NCBI RefSeq assembly: GCF_900009265.2
Contig: NZ_LR735008.1
Span: forward strand, 1-60,000
Length of the DNA: 60,000 bases
Direction: 5' to 3'
Source: Planktothrix paucivesiculata PCC 9631
GTDB lineage: Bacteria > Cyanobacteriota > Cyanobacteriia > Cyanobacteriales > Microcoleaceae
The notes under the pieces are model-generated. The model searched no databases, was not told where the DNA came from, and worked only from the letters and a program-made list of their open reading frames with translations. Positions 6,857-14,121 of the stretch are shown in pieces. Made by a program: the position numbers and the translations under genes. How positions within the stretch are numbered: the stretch's first letter is position 1; every line of letters starts with the position of its first letter.

Positions 6857-7846
6857 TCAGGAACTCGCTTGAGTCTGAGTCTGGACAAAGGGACTAACTA
6901 CCGGTTTCAGGGCAAAAAAATCTTCATAAATTCGCTCACCGACATGATTCATCCGATTTTGTAAATCATCTAAAAATTCATGAATTCCCCTTTGCATAAT
7001 TTCTTCAATAGTCAGATAATCGAGTTCAGAACGTAGCCGTCCTAACTCCCGTTCGGCGGGATTTTGCCAGGTTCCGGGGCTAGTTCCGGTAATACATTGA
7101 AGCGATCGCTCCGCTTGTAACAAACAATATTCAATTGAACGGGGAAACTCCCGATCTAAGATTAAAAATTCCACCACCCGAGAAGGCGTAATTCGGTGTT
7201 GTTTGCGTTTCCGATACATTTCATAAGCACTGGCAGATTTTAATAATGCAATCCACTGAATTTCATCAATAGTTGTTCCCACATCCTGTACCGAAGGTAA
7301 CAAAATATAATACTTGACATCTAAAATTCGAGAGGTTTTATCCCCCCGTTCTAATAATCTCCCCATATTGCCAAAATGCCACCCTTCATTATGGGACATC
7401 GTAGCATCCATCACCCCAGCAAACAGGTGTCCGCGCATTTTCACTTGATAGAAGAAATCCGCGAGTTGATAGGAACTATCTCCTAAAGCCGCATCTCTAA
7501 CCATCATATAAAATTCATTCACCTGTTCCCACATTTCCGAGGAAATAATTTCTCGAACTGAACGAGCATTTTCCCGGGCAGCCCGTAAACAAGATAAAAT
7601 AGAACTGGGATAATTACTATCAAAAGTTAAAAACCGAATCACATTTTCTGCCGTCGCTTCTCCATAGCGTTCTTTAAATAGTTCTAAGTCTCCCGTTGTA
7701 ACCACAATCGGTTTCCACTGTTGTTGAACACCGGAGGGAGAATCTAATAACAAATTTTGATTAACATCAATAAAACGAGCAATATTTTCCGCCCGTTCCA
7801 CATAACGATTTAACCAATAAATAGAATCTGCAACACGACTTAACAT
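6857..7846 (-). CDS. Alpha-E domain protein (DUF403)
   Basis: A 329-residue, all-helical alpha-E domain protein. The N-terminus MLSRVADSIYWLNRYVERAENIARF is the family hallmark, and GRLLERGDKTSRILDVKYY (about residues 162-180) is a second conserved block. The proteins are nearly always encoded beside a circularly permuted ATP-grasp enzyme and are thought to take part in peptide or amide-bond formation. Their exact reaction is unproven. Here the gene lies 87 bp downstream of the ATP-grasp gene on the same strand, so the two very likely form an operon. The last 20 residues are Gln/Thr/Ser-rich and probably disordered. Confidence 0.9.
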   Translation of the reverse strand: MLSRVADSIYWLNRYVERAENIARFIDVNQNLLLDSPSGVQQQWKPIVVTTGDLELFKERYGEATAENVIRFLTFDSNYPSSILSCLRAARENARSVREIISSEMWEQVNEFYMMVRDAALGDSSYQLADFFYQVKMRGHLFAGVMDATMSHNEGWHFGNMGRLLERGDKTSRILDVKYYILLPSVQDVGTTIDEIQWIALLKSASAYEMYRKRKQHRITPSRVVEFLILDREFPRSIEYCLLQAERSLQCITGTSPGTWQNPAERELGRLRSELDYLTIEEIMQRGIHEFLDDLQNRMNHVGERIYEDFFALKPVVSPFVQTQTQASS

Positions 7847-7933
7847 ATTAAAAATGGTTAACGGTTTACTATTGAATAGGATGAACCCACCCCAAAAAAA
7901 TTCATGAAATCCATCAAAATCCGTGATCCAGAT

Positions 7934-9367
7934 TTATTCACATAAAACCCAAGTATCCTTACTCCCTCCTCCTTGAGAAGAATTAACAACTAATGACCCT
8001 TTTTTCATCGCTACCCGGGTCAATCCCCCCGGATGAACATAGATATCTTCACCATATAAAATATAAGGTCTTAAATCAACGTGACACCCTTCAAAACTAT
8101 CTCCTAATAAGGTGGGAACTCGAGATAATGCTAATGTCGGTTGGGCAATATAATTTCGGGGATTCGCCTTAATTTTTTCAGCAAATTCTTGACGTTCTAA
8201 TTCGGTAGATTGGGTTCCCACTAACATCCCATATCCTCCCGCTTCATTCGCCGCTTTAACAACTAATTGATCCAGATGATTTAGCACATATTCTAATTGT
8301 TTGGGTTCCCAACATAAATAGGTAGGAACATTGGATAAAATTTGTTCTTCTCCTAAATAATATTGAGTCATTTGGGGAACATAAGCATAAATCACTTTAT
8401 CATCCGCAATTCCAGTTCCCAACGCATTCGCCAGAGCAACTCGACCATTACGATAGACTTCTGTTAACCCCGGAACTCCTAACATTGATTCGGCATTAAA
8501 CACTAACGGATCAATAAAAGTATCATCAATTCGACGATAAATCACATCCACCCGTTTTAATCCCTTCGTGGTTCGCATTTGCACATAGCCATCACTCACC
8601 ACTAAATCCCGTCCTTCGACTAATTCTACCCCCATTTGTTGGGCTAAAAAGGAATGTTCAAAGTAGGCAGAATTATACATCCCAGGAGTTAAAACAACTA
8701 CCGTCGGATTACTAATATGATCTCCGACTAAATTGAGCAAAGTATCTAATAAATGACTGGGGTATTCATCAACGGGTTGAATCCCTAATTTAGCAAAAAG
8801 TTGGGGAAATGTGCTTTTCATCACCCGGCGATTTTCTAAAACATAAGAAACCCCCGAGGGACAGCGTAAATTATCTTCCAGAACGTACCATTTTCCCTCT
8901 CGATCTCTAACTAAATCTGTCCCAGTAATATGACACCAAATATTTTTAGGCGGTTTTAACCCGATACAAGGCTTCAGGAACCCTTTAGAAGAAAGAATTA
9001 ATTCTTCAGGAATAATTCCATCTTTGACAATTTTTTGTTCTCCATAAATATCATCAATAAATAGATTCAAGACTTGGATACGCTGCTTTAATCCTCGTTC
9101 TAAATGAGACCATTCTGAAGCGGAAACAATTCTAGGAATTAAGTCAAAGGGTAATATTCTTTCCGTCCCTTCACTATCACTATAAACGTTAAAGGTCGCG
9201 CCCAATTTCATCATTGCTGTTTTGGCCGCTTCCTGTCGAATTTCTAAATCCCCGGGGGATAAAGAATTAATCCGATCAATTAAGGGTACGGCGTGGGGAC
9301 GGGGTTGTCCTTTCGCGACAAAAAGTTCATCGTAGAATTCACCTGGATCGTAAAATTGAAATCGCAC
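7934..9367 (-). CDS. Circularly permuted type 2 ATP-grasp protein (DUF404/DUF407)
   Basis: A 477-residue ATP-grasp enzyme of the circularly permuted type 2 family. Characteristic segments are FYDPGEFYDELF at the start, GTDLVRDREGKWYVLEDNLRCPSGVSYVLENR (about residues 149-180), VVLTPGMYNSAYFEHSFLA, KAANEAGGYGMLVG (a nucleotide-binding Lys and glycine-rich loop, about residues 372-385) and HVDLRPYILYG. The family is predicted to ligate amino or carboxyl groups using ATP, probably on peptide substrates. The partner alpha-E gene lies directly downstream. A serine hydrolase gene lies 82 bp upstream on the same strand, so a three-gene unit is possible. Confidence 0.9.
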   Translation of the reverse strand: MRFQFYDPGEFYDELFVAKGQPRPHAVPLIDRINSLSPGDLEIRQEAAKTAMMKLGATFNVYSDSEGTERILPFDLIPRIVSASEWSHLERGLKQRIQVLNLFIDDIYGEQKIVKDGIIPEELILSSKGFLKPCIGLKPPKNIWCHITGTDLVRDREGKWYVLEDNLRCPSGVSYVLENRRVMKSTFPQLFAKLGIQPVDEYPSHLLDTLLNLVGDHISNPTVVVLTPGMYNSAYFEHSFLAQQMGVELVEGRDLVVSDGYVQMRTTKGLKRVDVIYRRIDDTFIDPLVFNAESMLGVPGLTEVYRNGRVALANALGTGIADDKVIYAYVPQMTQYYLGEEQILSNVPTYLCWEPKQLEYVLNHLDQLVVKAANEAGGYGMLVGTQSTELERQEFAEKIKANPRNYIAQPTLALSRVPTLLGDSFEGCHVDLRPYILYGEDIYVHPGGLTRVAMKKGSLVVNSSQGGGSKDTWVLCE

Positions 9368-9449
9368 AGCCTTTTTCCCCTGTTTTTTTGAAACTTACTT
9401 GAGATATAGGAGTTTTAGAGAACGGTTCACTGTAGCTTTTGATACGAAT

Positions 9450-10385
9450 TTATAAACCTTTGATTGCTTCTACCACCTTTTGAGAAATAAATGGTAAAAT
9501 CTCCCGGTTCTGACTTGGGGCTTTTCCTTCCGTAAATACCACTAATACATAGGGTCGAGTCGAGGGAAGTTCAATATAAGCCGCATCATGACGAACTTGG
9601 CTTGTATGTCCGGCTTTTGACCAGAGTTTTGCCGTTTTAGGCAATCCACCCCCTAAAAAACCCGTGACTTGATTATCAGGATTTTCGGCTAAATCTTTGG
9701 GGTCAAGACTGCGTTTGATTAATTCCATCATCTGACCCGAAGCGACAGAAGAAACCGCCACCCCTCCAATAATACTATGCAATAATCTAGCGGTAGCATT
9801 CGTGGTTAACATATTACGATTTTCCATTAATTCTCCTAAAAAAATCCGTTCTCGACCGTAGGCGCCATCAGACCAAGTTTTTTGATTGACATTAATCGAT
9901 TCAAATTCTGGCCAATTCAGGGTTTGTAAATAACGATTCACCAAATTTCGCTGACTTTTCCAGGTTTCAAAGGGCCCTGGGGATAATTCTGGCCCGCTTG
10001 TGGTTCCAGTTAGGACATCTACCACTAGACTGGTGGCATCCTTACTAGAATCAATGACCATATCTCGAATCGCCCTTTCAAGTTCTGGGGTTGTGCGTAA
10101 CATTCCCTTGTCTTTCCACTCAAAAACCGCTAGGAGATAGAATAACTTCACAATACTAGCCGGATAAATGGGTTCAATCCCCCGATAGTTAAATCCCCGA
10201 ACAGGATATTTCCAAAATTCCTCCGGAGTTAAGGCGCCCCCGGTATTGACTGAAATCGGCGGGTCATAGACTAACCAAGTCATGGCTACCTGATTGGCGG
10301 CTAAACTTGGAAATTGGGTACGAGTTGCATCTATAATGCCAATGCCTTGATTTTGTAGTTGTTCATCGGAATGGAAAAAAGTCAT
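9450..10385 (-). CDS. Beta-lactamase-fold serine hydrolase
   Basis: A 311-residue class A beta-lactamase/transpeptidase-like protein. The nucleophile motif SxxK is ASIVK (S77, K80), followed by the helix LFYLLAVFEW. SSKDAT (about residues 113-118) stands in the SxN position, and SKAGHT (about residue 257) in the KTG position. There is no clear N-terminal signal peptide, so it may be cytoplasmic or the start may be misplaced. The deviating SxN and KTG motifs argue against a true antibiotic-resistance beta-lactamase; a peptidase or esterase role is more likely. It is upstream of and collinear with the ATP-grasp/alpha-E pair and divergent from the NlpC/P60 gene. Confidence 0.8.
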   Translation of the reverse strand: MTFFHSDEQLQNQGIGIIDATRTQFPSLAANQVAMTWLVYDPPISVNTGGALTPEEFWKYPVRGFNYRGIEPIYPASIVKLFYLLAVFEWKDKGMLRTTPELERAIRDMVIDSSKDATSLVVDVLTGTTSGPELSPGPFETWKSQRNLVNRYLQTLNWPEFESINVNQKTWSDGAYGRERIFLGELMENRNMLTTNATARLLHSIIGGVAVSSVASGQMMELIKRSLDPKDLAENPDNQVTGFLGGGLPKTAKLWSKAGHTSQVRHDAAYIELPSTRPYVLVVFTEGKAPSQNREILPFISQKVVEAIKGL

Positions 10386-10469
10386 TTTAGCTTTCAGGTG
10401 TCAGTGGTCAGGTTTTAGGTTAGGGTCACTCGTCCTACCCTTAACTGTTAATATCTATTAACTTAATTT

Positions 10470-11192
10470 ATGATTGCCCAACCTTTATCAGATCCGATGG
10501 AGTATTCCTGTAGAGAAAATTTAGATCTCTATGATGCAGCCGATTGCCAAACTTTAGCAACCCAAGTGGCTGCATATCGTCATTTACGTCTACTTCCTAA
10601 ACAAAATAATCACACTCATAATTCACCTAATATTTTAGTTCAATTATGTGAAGATAATTATACCGCTTGGTTACGCACTGAGGATCAAAATCATTTAGAT
10701 ATTGCCACTCAACCCTATCTCCCCTCGATTTGGTCAGAGGCTGAAATTCAAGCTATAATTCCTAAAATTATTGAGTTTACTCAAGCCGCAATGGCAACCC
10801 CTAATTATTATCTTTGGGGTGGAACAATCGGCCCTAATTATGACTGTTCGGGTTTAATGCAAGCCGCATTTGCTGCCGTTGGGATTTGGATTCCTAGGGA
10901 TGCCTATCAACAGGAAGCCTTTGCTCAACCCTTAGCTTTTGATCGAGAAAAATTAGATTTTTCTGGTCTTTTACCCGGAGATTTAATATTTTTTGGAACA
11001 GTTGAAAAAGCCACCCATGTTGGATTATATTTGGGAGATAAACAATATATCCATAGTTCAGGAAGTCAACACGGTCGCAATGGAATTAAAATTGATGAAT
11101 TATCACTCGAAGGCGATGCGTGTATTCAGTATTATTTTAAACAATTGCGAGGAGCAGGACGAATAATTTCCAGTTATCAACCTACTGTTTAA
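10470..11192 (+). CDS. C40 (NlpC/P60) peptidase with SH3-like N-terminal domain
   Basis: A 240-residue cysteine peptidase. The catalytic residues are C126 in YDCSGLMQ, H183 in ATHVGLYLG and probably H195 in YIHSSG, in the usual NlpC/P60 order. Residues about 15-85 match the bacterial SH3-like domain found in cyanobacterial gamma-D-glutamyl-diaminoacid endopeptidases, which cut murein stem peptides during cell-wall recycling. No signal peptide is seen, which agrees with a recycling role in the cytoplasm for this subgroup. It is divergent from the serine hydrolase gene (84-bp spacer) and 22 bp upstream of the flippase-like gene, with which it may be co-transcribed. Confidence 0.88.
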   Translation: MIAQPLSDPMEYSCRENLDLYDAADCQTLATQVAAYRHLRLLPKQNNHTHNSPNILVQLCEDNYTAWLRTEDQNHLDIATQPYLPSIWSEAEIQAIIPKIIEFTQAAMATPNYYLWGGTIGPNYDCSGLMQAAFAAVGIWIPRDAYQQEAFAQPLAFDREKLDFSGLLPGDLIFFGTVEKATHVGLYLGDKQYIHSSGSQHGRNGIKIDELSLEGDACIQYYFKQLRGAGRIISSYQPTV

Positions 11193-11214
11193 TTATCTTT
11201 ATTTTCACTTTAAA

Positions 11215-12216
11215 ATGCAACCTACAAAACTTAAAATTCAGCCATCAAAACCCGATAAAAAACCTCAATTTTTACAGGGAATCATGCAAGCGGCAAAAGT
11301 TTTACTCAGCTTGGTTAAACCTTATTTACGATGGTTAATTCTCGGAGGAACTTTATTTTTCTTGGCTGCGAACTTCAGAAAACATTGGCAAGAAATTTCT
11401 GAAATTAATATTACTTCAACGGGATGGATTTATTTCGGTTTAGCTCTTTTTGTTACCCTTTCTGCCCATGTTTGGTCAGCTTTTGTCTGGTTGATTATTA
11501 TTAAAGAATTTAAGCAACCCATTAGATCCCGTTGGGGAGTACGACTTTATTTAATTACTAATATTGCTAAATATTTGCCGGGGAATATTTGGCATTTCTA
11601 TGGTCGAATTGTGGCACTGAAAGACTCTGGAATTGCCCTGGAAGCCGCCGCTTTGAGTGTATTACTCGAACCCTTAATGATGGCAGCCGCCGCGTTAGGC
11701 GTGGCGTTAGTCAGTTATCATACCCCCTATTGGATTATCCAAATTATCTGTTTAATCGCTTTAGGAATTGGGGCTCATCCCCGAATTTTAAACCCAATTC
11801 TGAAATATTTAGAAACCGCAAAATTTAAAAAACAACTCTCTAATTTTCCCAAGGAAGCCTCCTGTCAATTAGACTATTATCCCTTCAAACCCCTGTTGGG
11901 AGGAGTGGGTTTTATTCTATTAAGATGGTCGGGTTTTATGTTGACTTTACTCGCCCTAACTCCCCTCAACTTCGAGCAAATTCCTATGTTATTAGGAGCC
12001 TATAGTTTTGCTTGGTTATTGGGGCTATTAATTCCGGGCGCACCGGGGGGGTTAGGGGTATTTGAAGCCACTATTTTAGCCCTATTGAGTCAACAATTTT
12101 CCCCAGGTATTTTACTCGGTGCGATCGCATTTTACCGTTTAGTTAGTATTGTTTCTGAAACATTAGGCGCATTATTAGCAAAACTCGATCAAAGATTTTT
12201 AGATAATTCTAATTGA
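11215..12216 (+). CDS. Lysylphosphatidylglycerol synthase-type transmembrane protein (UPF0104)
   Basis: A 333-residue integral membrane protein with about eight hydrophobic segments, of the UPF0104/MprF-like flippase-domain family without the synthase domain. Typical segments are KYLPGNIWHFYGR (about residues 118-130) and LLIPGAPGGLGVFEATILALL (about residues 270-290). The family is thought to move lipids or lipid-linked compounds across the membrane. A basic cytoplasmic N-terminus (KLKIQPSKPDKK) precedes the first helix. The last 28 bp overlap the 3' end of the convergent nanE gene. Confidence 0.82.
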   Translation: MQPTKLKIQPSKPDKKPQFLQGIMQAAKVLLSLVKPYLRWLILGGTLFFLAANFRKHWQEISEINITSTGWIYFGLALFVTLSAHVWSAFVWLIIIKEFKQPIRSRWGVRLYLITNIAKYLPGNIWHFYGRIVALKDSGIALEAAALSVLLEPLMMAAAALGVALVSYHTPYWIIQIICLIALGIGAHPRILNPILKYLETAKFKKQLSNFPKEASCQLDYYPFKPLLGGVGFILLRWSGFMLTLLALTPLNFEQIPMLLGAYSFAWLLGLLIPGAPGGLGVFEATILALLSQQFSPGILLGAIAFYRLVSIVSETLGALLAKLDQRFLDNSN

Positions 12217-12908
12217 TAGGCTTTAACTAATAAGTCAATTCCCGTAATTGCCGTACCTACAACCACAGCATGGGCTCCTAAATCTAGGGCTTTTCTAGCC
12301 ATTTGGGGGGAAGCAACTCCTCCTTCACAAATTACAGGAATCGGCAATTGTTTAACCATTTGGGATAATAAATCAAAACCGGGAGGAGATTGATTTTGGG
12401 TGGCTTTTGTATACCCATATAAGGTTGTACCCACACAGTCTGCACCCGATTCTAAGGCTTCTATAGCTGCTTCTAAACTATCCACATCCGCCATCACCAA
12501 TTTACCTAATTCTTGATGGATTTTAGCAATTAAATTCCTGACGGTTTCTCCTTGGGGACGTTCTCGCAAAGTAGCATCAATTGCAATGATATCGGCCCCG
12601 GAGTTAGCGATCGCCACAGCGTCTTCAAATCGAGGCGTAATATACACATCAAACCCAGGAATTTGTTGTTTCCATAACCCAATAATTGGTTGAGAAACCC
12701 GTTGACGCACTGCTTGAACATGGTCTGGGGTATCTATTCTCACCCCTAATGCTCCTTGGTTAACGGCGGCTTTAGCCATGGCTGCAATGACAATTGGATC
12801 ATGGAGGGGGGAATCAATGGGTGCTTGACAGGAGACAATTAATCCGTGAGTTAAGATGGAAAAAAGATCGGATTTCATGTTAGATTTATTAGGGTAGGGC
12901 TGTTTCAT
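12189..12908 (-). CDS. nanE: Putative N-acetylmannosamine-6-phosphate 2-epimerase
   Basis: A 239-residue TIM-barrel protein of the NanE family, which interconverts ManNAc-6-phosphate and GlcNAc-6-phosphate. Visible landmarks are GLIVSCQAP near the start, ALGVRI, IIGLWKQ (catalytic Lys), DIIAIDAT, LVMADVDS, ADCVGTTLYGYT, PVICEGGVASPQMARKALDLGAHAVVVGTAIT. All active-site blocks are present. Two starts are possible: Met1, or Met11 (MKSDLFS), which fits the usual family length better. No other sialic-acid genes are nearby. The gene is convergent with, and overlaps, the flippase-like gene. Confidence 0.85.
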   Translation of the reverse strand: MKQPYPNKSNMKSDLFSILTHGLIVSCQAPIDSPLHDPIVIAAMAKAAVNQGALGVRIDTPDHVQAVRQRVSQPIIGLWKQQIPGFDVYITPRFEDAVAIANSGADIIAIDATLRERPQGETVRNLIAKIHQELGKLVMADVDSLEAAIEALESGADCVGTTLYGYTKATQNQSPPGFDLLSQMVKQLPIPVICEGGVASPQMARKALDLGAHAVVVGTAITGIDLLVKAYQLELSKNL

Positions 12909-12948
12909 TTTCTATTGTAAACCCTAAGATGTAACCCTCTAAATTATT

Positions 12949-13203
12949 ATGAATATCTCCTTAACTCCTGAACTTGAGCAGTTTGTTCAGTCAACGGTCA
13001 AAAACGGCAAATATTCATCGGCTTCTGAAGTCATACTAGCAGCATTACAATTACTAAAAGAACAGGAAATTTTAGCGGTTATGAATCCAGTTTTATCAGA
13101 GGGTAAGCAAAAATCAAACTATGATTTCTCTGATTTGGTAGGGCGGTTAAATTGGCAGGGAGAAGCAGTTATAATACAGAGGCATCTACGGGATGAGTGG
13201 TAA
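12949..13203 (+). CDS. Chimeric antitoxin: ParD-like N-terminus, VapB-like C-terminus
   Basis: An 84-residue protein. Residues 1-42 are a ribbon-helix-helix domain of the ParD type (MNISLTPELEQFVQSTV, then GKYSSASEVILAALQLL). Residues about 59-84 (DFSDLVGRLNWQGEAV, then IQRHLRDEW) look like the toxin-binding tail of antitoxins that precede PIN-domain VapC toxins in cyanobacteria. The stop overlaps the ATG of a reading frame starting MSGNRYVLDTNA, a PIN-domain start. That supports pairing with a VapC toxin rather than a ParE. The toxin is broken (13193-13276). The recombinant origin is an inference from the two halves. Confidence 0.7.
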   Translation: MNISLTPELEQFVQSTVKNGKYSSASEVILAALQLLKEQEILAVMNPVLSEGKQKSNYDFSDLVGRLNWQGEAVIIQRHLRDEW

Positions 13204-13276
13204 TCGCTATGTTTTGGATACGAATGCTAACGATAATTAATTGGTAGCGATCGCTCTTGAATTAAAAAAGGGATAG
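13193..13276 (+). pseudogene. Remnant of a VapC-type PIN-domain toxin
   Basis: The ATG at 13193 overlaps the antitoxin's end and opens MSGNRYVLDTNANDN before a stop at 13238. VLDTNA contains the first catalytic Asp of PIN nucleases. The same frame continues after the stop as LVAIALELKKG and ends at 13276. ND...LVAIALE resembles the late PIN motif NDxLIAAIALE, which holds another active-site Asp. Roughly 80 or more internal residues of a normal 130-residue toxin are gone. HIP1 octamers lie at 13247 and 13284. The start fragment is clear; the reading of the second fragment is tentative. Confidence 0.6.
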
Positions 13277-13312
13277 GAAAATGGCGATCGCTGTGTTCAA
13301 TAAAAAAAATAA

Positions 13313-13915
13313 TTATTTGGAATTCAAACGGTCTATTTCTTGTTGAAATATTTCTTTAAAAATTTGGGTAGCTTGAGGTTGAATAATTTGGGAGAATAGT
13401 TGGATTGATTCTTGGAGTAATTGGGGCATAACAGTAATAGTTTTTTTGCCTGTCGGTGTTTGATAAAAGTCAATCAGGGTTTGTAAATCTTCTTCTGTAA
13501 AAAATTTATCATACAGGGGATAATAAACTTTTTCCATAATTTCGTTAAAATCAAGTTTTTCCATTAACCGTTGATTATATTTGGTCATAATTCGAGTCAT
13601 ATCTTGGTTAATTTGATTAATCATTTCTTGTTTTTTTTCTGGGGAAATTCCTGATCTTTCTGGCACAATAGATTCTAAAATGCCCCCAAATTCTTGTTGA
13701 AGTTGGGCAGATGTAATCTGGCTAATCTGTCTAAATAGTTTTTCTCCTCCGGTGATCTCTATTAATTCTCTGATCAGTTTGCGTTTGCTTTCCGAAACTG
13801 ATGCTTGAGATAATTCTAATTGAGGTTTGGGAGTAGATTCTGCTTTGACAGGTGTGGGGAAAGTTACCCCTAAAGATAAAATAGTTCCGAGTAATAAAAT
13901 TTGCTTTAAGAACAT
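13313..13915 (-). CDS. DUF2059 domain secreted protein
   Basis: A 200-residue protein with a clear signal peptide (MFLKQILLLGTILSLGVTFPTPVKA, cleavage about residue 25), so it should be periplasmic or exported. The C-terminal half matches DUF2059, with the typical FTEEDLQTLIDFYQTPTGKK (about residues 138-157) followed by a helical stretch with MPQLLQES. The family is widespread and has no assigned biochemical function. The mature protein is helical and Gln/Glu-rich. It stands alone, downstream of the decayed VapC locus and divergent from the methyltransferase gene. Confidence 0.8.
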   Translation of the reverse strand: MFLKQILLLGTILSLGVTFPTPVKAESTPKPQLELSQASVSESKRKLIRELIEITGGEKLFRQISQITSAQLQQEFGGILESIVPERSGISPEKKQEMINQINQDMTRIMTKYNQRLMEKLDFNEIMEKVYYPLYDKFFTEEDLQTLIDFYQTPTGKKTITVMPQLLQESIQLFSQIIQPQATQIFKEIFQQEIDRLNSK

Positions 13916-14121
13916 AAAAAACTCTCCTGATTTTTGAGATTATATTACCAAAAATGCGATCGCGTAGCCACTGCCTTATTTAATTTATATCTATCGGTCT
14001 GGCAATTCTAAATCAAAGGTAATACTTTGGGATACAAGATTGGTAACTTTAGAAAAAATATTATAGTCTTAAAAACAGGTATAATGTTTTACAGAAAATA
14101 AAATATTCTCTCAAATTAACG

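Noticed and set aside
9450-10385. Antibiotic-resistance beta-lactamase
   Set aside because: The SxxK nucleophile is present, but the SxN and KTG positions deviate and no export signal is seen, so a housekeeping or peptide-related hydrolase is more likely.
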